From positions 5,275,472-5,339,471 of the forward strand of contig NZ_PTJS01000001.1 of NCBI RefSeq assembly GCF_002941025.1: 64,000 nucleotides of DNA, given 5' to 3'. This DNA is from Streptomyces sp. QL37. Its GTDB lineage: Bacteria > Actinomycetota > Actinomycetes > Streptomycetales > Streptomycetaceae. The translations under genes were made by a program, and so were the position numbers. The notes under the pieces are model-generated. The model saw only the letters and a list, made by a program, of their open reading frames with translations. It did no database searches and was not told the DNA's origin. Of this stretch, positions 59,286 through 64,000 are shown piece after piece; within the stretch, counting starts at the first letter, position 1, and every line of letters starts with the position of its first letter.

Positions 59286-61238
59286 CTAGGGGGTGGCCAT
59301 CTCGAACCAGACCACCTTGCCCGTCGACAGCCGGGTCGCCCCCCACCGCCTGGCCAGCCGGTTGACGAGGAACAGCCCGCGTCCGCCCTCGTCCGTCTCC
59401 CGGGCACGCCGCTGCCGGGGCAGCTGCGGGGAGTCGTCGCCGACCTCGCAGCGCAGGATGTCCGTACGCAGCAGGCGCAGCGTCACCGGCCGCTCCGCGT
59501 AGCGCACGGCATTGGTCACCACCTCGCTGACCAGCAGCTCCACCTCGTCCGACAGGTCGTCCAGACCCCACCGGCCGAGCGCCCTGCGGGCCAGCCTGCG
59601 GGCCCGGCCGGGCGCCGCGTCCTCCGGCTCCAGGAACCAGTACGCGACATCGCTCGGCGCGATCCCGTCGAACCGCGCCGCCAGCAGGGCGATGTCGTCG
59701 TCCCGGTCACCCGGGCCGAGCATGTCCAGCACGTCGTCGCAGAGCGCTTCCAGCGGCGGCGAGTGGTCCGGGCCCGTCAGCTGGGCGGTGGCGGCGAGCC
59801 GCTCCCGCAGGATCTCGATGCCCGTCCAGACGTCCCGCATCCGGGACTCCACCAGCCCGTCCGTGTACAGCAGCAGCGTGGCGCCTGCCGGGGCGTCCAG
59901 CTCGACGGCCTCGAAGTCGACCCCGCCGACACCGATCGGCGCGCCCGGCGGCACCCGCAGCACCTCCGCCCGGCCGCCCAGGTGGAGCAGCACCGGCGGG
60001 GGATGCCCGGCGTTGGCGATGGTGATGCGGTGCGCGACCGGGTCGTACACCGCGTAGAGGCAGGTCGCCATGCGGTCGCTGCCGAGCCGCTGCGCCTGCT
60101 CGTCCAGGTGGTGCAGGACCTCCTGCGGAGGCAGGTCGAGGCCGGCCAGGGTCTGCGCGGTGGTGCGGAGCTGGCCCATGATCGCCGCGGACGTCATGGA
60201 GTGGCCCATCACGTCACCGACGACCAGGGCGACCCTGCTGCCCGGCAGCGGGATCGCGTCGTACCAGTCGCCGCCGACCCGGGCCGTCTCGGCGGCCGGG
60301 AGGTAGCGAGAGGCCAGGCGAACGCCCGTGGGCTGCGGCAGCGAGTCGGGCAGCATCGTGCGCTGGAGCTCGTCGGCGATGTACGCCTCGCGGCCGTACA
60401 GCACGGCCTTGTCGATGCCGAGCGCGGTGTGCGTCGCCAGTTGGGCCGCGACCAGGAGGTCGTTCGCCTCGAACGGCGGACGGTCCGTGCCGCGCAGGAA
60501 GACGGCGGCACCGATCACCCGGCGCCGGCCCCGCAGCGGAGCCAGGATCGCGCGGTGGCCCGTCGGCACGGTCCGCCCGGCCCCCAGCAGCTCGGGCAGG
60601 GCGACGCGGGCCGCGGCGGAGTCCCCGAAGACCGGCCGCACCCCGCGCAGCACCTCGGCGAGCGCGCCGCCCGCCCGGATCTCGCACAGATCGGCGGCGG
60701 GCAGCAGCCCGGCCTGCGGATCGGTGACGGACAGCCGCAGCCGCTCGCCCTCCTGCCCGCTCTCGCTCTCCTCGTCGGCCAGCCGCAGCCTGTCGGTACG
60801 CCGCAGCCGCAGCACGAAGGGGCTGACGGGCCGCTCGTCGCCCACCGGGAGCGGGTCGCGGAGATAGACGAGTATGGCGTCGGAGAACGTGGGCACGCTC
60901 GCCCTGCACAGGCCCAGCACGATCTCGTCCAGGTCTATGCCCCGCGCGATGCGGCGGGTCGCCGCGCCGACGAACCGCAGCCGGTCCCCCTCGCGCCGGG
61001 AGACCGTCTGGGTGTCGGCGACGGGTGCGGCCGCGTCCGTGCCCGGCGAGGGACTCGGTACGGCGTTCGCCACCGGTCCTTTCACCGGGTGCGGCACCGG
61101 GGAGGGGCCGGGGATCGCAGTGGTCGCGGCGGTCGCGGCGGCGCCCGGCGGGGCCTCCTCCTGCCGGGGCCGGGCGCGTTCCTGCGGCCGTGCGGCGAGG
61201 GGCTGCCGGCCTTCGTGGGAGGTGGGGTGCTCCGTCAC
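59286..61238 (-). CDS. SpoIIE-type PP2C phosphatase with GAF and HATPase domains
   Basis: A 650-residue signalling protein. Order: a disordered Pro/Ala-rich N-terminus (about 1-80), GAF-like domain (about 90-300), SpoIIE/PP2C phosphatase domain (about 310-530, with RVGGDWYDAIPLPGSRVALV, VGDVMGHSMTSA and DRDDDIALLAARF), and a C-terminal HATPase_c domain (ELLVSEVVTNAVRYAERP, GRGLFLVNRLARRWG). This RsbU/RsbW-like fusion would control an anti-anti-sigma factor and a sigma factor. GTG 61238 is chosen; other in-frame starts are possible. Confidence 0.9.
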   Translation of the reverse strand: MTEHPTSHEGRQPLAARPQERARPRQEEAPPGAAATAATTAIPGPSPVPHPVKGPVANAVPSPSPGTDAAAPVADTQTVSRREGDRLRFVGAATRRIARGIDLDEIVLGLCRASVPTFSDAILVYLRDPLPVGDERPVSPFVLRLRRTDRLRLADEESESGQEGERLRLSVTDPQAGLLPAADLCEIRAGGALAEVLRGVRPVFGDSAAARVALPELLGAGRTVPTGHRAILAPLRGRRRVIGAAVFLRGTDRPPFEANDLLVAAQLATHTALGIDKAVLYGREAYIADELQRTMLPDSLPQPTGVRLASRYLPAAETARVGGDWYDAIPLPGSRVALVVGDVMGHSMTSAAIMGQLRTTAQTLAGLDLPPQEVLHHLDEQAQRLGSDRMATCLYAVYDPVAHRITIANAGHPPPVLLHLGGRAEVLRVPPGAPIGVGGVDFEAVELDAPAGATLLLYTDGLVESRMRDVWTGIEILRERLAATAQLTGPDHSPPLEALCDDVLDMLGPGDRDDDIALLAARFDGIAPSDVAYWFLEPEDAAPGRARRLARRALGRWGLDDLSDEVELLVSEVVTNAVRYAERPVTLRLLRTDILRCEVGDDSPQLPRQRRARETDEGGRGLFLVNRLARRWGATRLSTGKVVWFEMATP

Positions 61239-61618
61239 GCGTGGGATTCCGTCCGTCCGGGCCGGTTGTATGAGGCAATCACCTTGTGGGGCGCCACTGT
61301 GCCCCGGCAAGAGCGGTGAGAACAACGGCTGTCACCGGATGCCCCTGGAAAACGGGCCGAAACCGTACGGCCACCAGGGCGACCGGTAAGGGGTCTTCCG
61401 GTGGCCGGGCAGCGGACAGCGAACACGTCTCCACCCCTCGTAGTGGTTCGTGCGTCCGCACGGCCCACCCGGCTCCGTGGGCCGTGCGACTCGTGCGGTG
61501 CGTTCGGTGACTGGTGGTCAGGCCCCTGACCGGCCACGCCGGTTGTGACGCGTCGGTCCGGCGGAGCGGTTCATGGAGGGTGATCCTACGGTTGCCCCCC
61601 TGGGGTGCATCAAGGGTC
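61239..61618. other. Intergenic region between phosphatase and DUF402 genes
   Basis: About 380 bases with no gene I can support. A stretch at 61590-61620 precedes the DUF402 stop. No strong hairpin is evident. Confidence 0.35.
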
Positions 61619-62338
61619 TCACGACGGCGTGGGGGCGGGGGAGCGGTCCCAGTCATCAGGCAGCGGGGGGACCTGCCACCTGGGGTCGGGCCGCCAGTGC
61701 TCCCAGCCGTCGCTGAACGGCGCGCCCCAGCGCTGGATCACCTCCACGGCCGCCAGCCCCGCCTCGCGCACCCGCCGGGCGGTGGCCTCGTCCATCAGCC
61801 CGACCCGCTGCGCCTGCGCGAACTCGTCCTCGTCGAGCCACTCCCAGCTGTGGTCGGGACGCACCGAGATGTCGAGGAAGTGGTCCTGCGAATCCACCCC
61901 GCCCGACCAGCGTGAGCGCGGCTCCTCAAGGTTGACGTACCAGTTGCGGAAGAGCCAGCCGCGGTCCCAGAACAGCCAGACCGACCAGGGGTCGCCCGGT
62001 CTGGCGAGCTTCAGCACACCCGAGCCGAACCACCGGGACCGCACAGTGGTGCGCGGGCGTGTGTAGCGAGTGGCGAGCGGCTCGGCGTGCACCTGGGTGC
62101 CGTCGGCGAGGACCGGCCTCACGCACTCGGTGCCGGACGCCATCCACACGGCCAGCAACTCGTCGGTGTCCTGGACGACGGTGACCGGCCGGCAGATGTG
62201 GACGGCCTGCCCCTCACCGTCGCCCGGCCTTCCGTTGCCCCGGTACCGCCAGAGGATCCGGTCCCCCGGCGACCAGCGCCCGCCGTCTCCCGCACCCGCC
62301 CCGGTGCCCGCTCCCGTGCCCGCTTCCGTCGCTGTCAT
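61619..62338 (-). CDS. DUF402 protein
   Basis: A 239-residue DUF402 protein with RWSPGDRILWRYRGNGRPGD, WSVWLFWDRGWLFRNWYVNLEEP and VDSQDHFLDISVRPDHSWEW, the family's conserved core; DUF402 members are nucleotide-phosphate hydrolases (FomD-like) in several bacteria. Conserved Asp/Glu pairs in VDSQDHFLD are the likely metal ligands. An Ala/Gly/Thr-rich leader begins it. The gene lies downstream of fumC with a gap of 47 bases and may be co-transcribed. Confidence 0.88.
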   Translation of the reverse strand: MTATEAGTGAGTGAGAGDGGRWSPGDRILWRYRGNGRPGDGEGQAVHICRPVTVVQDTDELLAVWMASGTECVRPVLADGTQVHAEPLATRYTRPRTTVRSRWFGSGVLKLARPGDPWSVWLFWDRGWLFRNWYVNLEEPRSRWSGGVDSQDHFLDISVRPDHSWEWLDEDEFAQAQRVGLMDEATARRVREAGLAAVEVIQRWGAPFSDGWEHWRPDPRWQVPPLPDDWDRSPAPTPS

Positions 62339-62385
62339 GAAGAGATCTTACGGACGGTCCCCCCGGTCGCACCGTCCGTCACTCG

Positions 62386-63789
62386 TCAGGGCCGGGTCAT
62401 ACGCAGCACGTCCAGGGCCTCGTCGAGCTGTTCCAGCGTCAGGTCACCGCGCTCGACGTAGCCTCCGGCCAGTACGGTCTCGCGGATCGTCGTGCCCTCG
62501 GCCAGGGACTTCTTGGCGACCTTCGCCGCCTGCTCGTAGCCGATGTACTTGTTCAGCGGGGTCACGACCGAGGGGGAGGACTCCGCGTACTGCCGGGCCC
62601 GCTCCACGTTCGCGGTGATGCCGTCGACCGTGCGGTCGGCGAGCAGCCGGGAGGCGTTGGCGAGGAGCCGTACGGACTCCAGCAGGTTCTTCGCGATGAC
62701 CGGAAGCATGACGTTGAGCTCGAAGTTGCCGGCCGCCCCCGCCGCGGCGACCGTGGCGTCGTTGCCCGTCACCTGGGCCGCGACCATCAGCACGGCCTCG
62801 GGGATGACCGGGTTGACCTTCCCCGGCATGATCGACGAGCCCGGCTGCAGGTCGGGCAGGTTGATCTCGGCCAGGCCGGTGCGGGGCCCGGAGGCCATCC
62901 AGCGGAGGTCGTTGGAGATCTTGGTGAGCGACACGCCGATCGTGCGGAGCTGGCCCGACGCCTCGACGAGCCCGTCCCTGGCTCCCTGCGCCTCGAAGTG
63001 GTCGCGGGCCTCGGTGAGCGGCAGCCCCGTCGTGCGGGCGACCTCCGCGATCACGGCGGCTGAGAACCCGGGCGGGGTGTTGATCCCCGTGCCCACCGCC
63101 GTGCCGCCCAGGGGGAGTTCGGCGAGGCGGGGCAGCGAGGCGTGCAGCCGCTCGACGCCGTGACGGATCTGTGCCGCGTAGCCGCCGAACTCCTGCCCCA
63201 GGGTGACCGGGGTGGCGTCCATCAGATGCGTACGGCCCGACTTCACGACCTCCGAGAATTCGGCCGATTTCCGCTCCAGGGCCGCGGCCAGGTGTTCGAG
63301 CGCCGGGATCAGGTCGGCGGTGACAGCGGCGGTCGCGGCGATGTGGATCGACGACGGGAACACGTCGTTCGACGACTGGGAGGCGTTGACATGGTCGTTG
63401 GGGTGGACCTCGCGCCCGAGCCGCTCCGTGGCGAGCGTGGCCACGACCTCGTTGGTGTTCATGTTGGACGACGTGCCGGAACCCGTCTGGAACACGTCGA
63501 CGGGGAAGTGCTCGTCCCAGCGTCCCGCCACCACCTCCGCCGCGGCCTCCTGGATCGCGTCCGCGATGTCCGGATCCAGGACCTTCAGCTCGGCGTTGAC
63601 CTTGGCCGCCGCCGCCTTGATCCGGGCCAGGGCCTCGATGTGTGCCCTCTCCAGCCGTTGCCCGGAGATGGGGAAGTTCTCCACCGCGCGCTGTGTCTGT
63701 GCCCGCCACTTCGCGTGGGCGGGGACCCTCACCTCGCCCATCGAGTCGTGCTCGACGCGGTACTGCGTGTCCTCGGCCGGTTCGCCCAT
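62386..63789 (-). CDS. fumC: Class II fumarate hydratase
   Basis: A 467-residue class II fumarase, matching the usual length of about 460-470. Signature [16 protein letters not shown] (about residue 320-335) holds the catalytic loop Ser; [20 protein letters not shown] and [15 protein letters not shown] are the other active-site segments. It converts fumarate to malate in the TCA cycle. AGGAGG with good spacing precedes ATG 63789. Confidence 0.96.
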   Translation of the reverse strand: MGEPAEDTQYRVEHDSMGEVRVPAHAKWRAQTQRAVENFPISGQRLERAHIEALARIKAAAAKVNAELKVLDPDIADAIQEAAAEVVAGRWDEHFPVDVFQTGSGTSSNMNTNEVVATLATERLGREVHPNDHVNASQSSNDVFPSSIHIAATAAVTADLIPALEHLAAALERKSAEFSEVVKSGRTHLMDATPVTLGQEFGGYAAQIRHGVERLHASLPRLAELPLGGTAVGTGINTPPGFSAAVIAEVARTTGLPLTEARDHFEAQGARDGLVEASGQLRTIGVSLTKISNDLRWMASGPRTGLAEINLPDLQPGSSIMPGKVNPVIPEAVLMVAAQVTGNDATVAAAGAAGNFELNVMLPVIAKNLLESVRLLANASRLLADRTVDGITANVERARQYAESSPSVVTPLNKYIGYEQAAKVAKKSLAEGTTIRETVLAGGYVERGDLTLEQLDEALDVLRMTRP

Positions 63790-63899
63790 GGTGTTGTTAC
63801 CTCCTGCTGGGGCGAGCACGGTCCGCGCCCGCCGTATTCCCGGCTACTCCTGCCCCGGAGGGCCGGACGGATCACGCTCCGCCGCGACGTTCACGCGTC

Positions 63900-63961
63900 C
63901 ACCGGGTGCGCCCGCACACGCCGAAGGGGCGCACCCGGTGGCCGGGGCGCCCCTTCGGCGT
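63900..63961 (-). terminator. Two overlapping alternative hairpins upstream of fumC
   Basis: Hairpin 1: arms 63900-63913 and 63927-63940. Hairpin 2: arms 63918-63932 and 63947-63961 (15 bp). The right arm of one overlaps the left arm of the other, so only one can form at a time. They lie 110-170 bases before fumC and just after the stop of the upstream gene, so they could be its terminator or an attenuator. Confidence 0.6.
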
Positions 63962-63969
63962 ATGTGAGG

Positions 63970-64000
63970 TCAGCCGAGGCCGGGGCCGCGGACCGGGATG
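63970..64000 (-). CDS. C-terminal end of an upstream gene (partial)
   Basis: Nine codons ending IPVRGPGLG and a TGA at 63970-63972, at the window edge. They read leftwards and stop 9 bases before the hairpins. The gene is too short here to identify. Confidence 0.35.
   Translation of the reverse strand, partial: IPVRGPGLG

Noticed and set aside
1..64000. Insertion sequences, prophage, CRISPR array, rRNA or tRNA genes
   Set aside because: No transposase, repeat-spacer array, integrase or structural RNA signature was seen; the only large repeats are the three fold-back loci.

Overview
The window is about 64 kb of very GC-rich actinobacterial chromosome, almost certainly Streptomyces. Third codon positions are strongly G/C, GTG starts are common, ATGA/GTGA start-stop overlaps are frequent, and the gene content (DasR box upstream of a chitinase, DUF397/XRE/ATPase-like trio, DUF5753 regulator, SpoIIE-type phosphatase, ahpCD-oxyR) is typical of that genus. 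I see no insertion sequence, prophage, CRISPR array, rRNA or tRNA.

Layout. 1-4.6 kb: a D-amino-acid/sugar-type catabolic cluster (partial amino acid deaminase, divergent PfkB kinase, IclR regulator, RidA, GntP permease), then an Nramp-like transporter (4.7-6 kb) and a GH18 chitinase (6.1-7.8 kb). 8.4-21.6 kb: a complete Tad/Flp pilus locus (CpaB, TadZ, two TadE, TadA/CpaF, TadB, TadC, a histidine kinase and response regulator, Flp pilin, a TadG-like protein, a lipoprotein, an OmpA-family protein and a large surface protein). 21.6-27.4 kb: a DUF397/XRE/ATPase-like set, an AbiEi/DUF559-type protein, a sigma-factor-like protein with a partner, and small proteins. 27.5-30 kb: ComB-like and VOC proteins and a lipoprotein, disturbed by inverted and direct duplications. 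30-41 kb: an extended pilus-linked region with two large proteins carrying an Flp-pilin-like membrane segment (one also a HINT and toxin-like domain), possible immunity genes, a lipoprotein, a mannosyltransferase-like protein and the prepilin peptidase. 41-64 kb: housekeeping and stress genes, with a 6C-type small RNA.

The most interesting observation is regulatory. Six promoters share a dyad, TTGGGCCC-2 nt-GGGCCCAA, placed 28-29 nt upstream of the end of a TANNNT -10 box. They drive the Flp pilin, both pilin-fusion proteins, a small unknown protein, a lipoprotein and the prepilin peptidase. This suggests one regulon joining the Tad pilus, its peptidase and a set of pilin-anchored or pilin-delivered exoproteins, including a HINT polymorphic-toxin-like protein. 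The kinase/response-regulator pair inside the tad cluster is a plausible but unproven controller.

Three places (2.3-3.0 kb, 28.1-28.5 kb, 28.8-29.8 kb) contain perfect long palindromes followed by short direct copies of nearby sequence, with joins at short microhomologies. They break or duplicate ends of otherwise normal genes. Removing the inserts at the first two restores ordinary genes, so assembly or fold-back artefacts are the likeliest explanation. Annotations there should be read with care.
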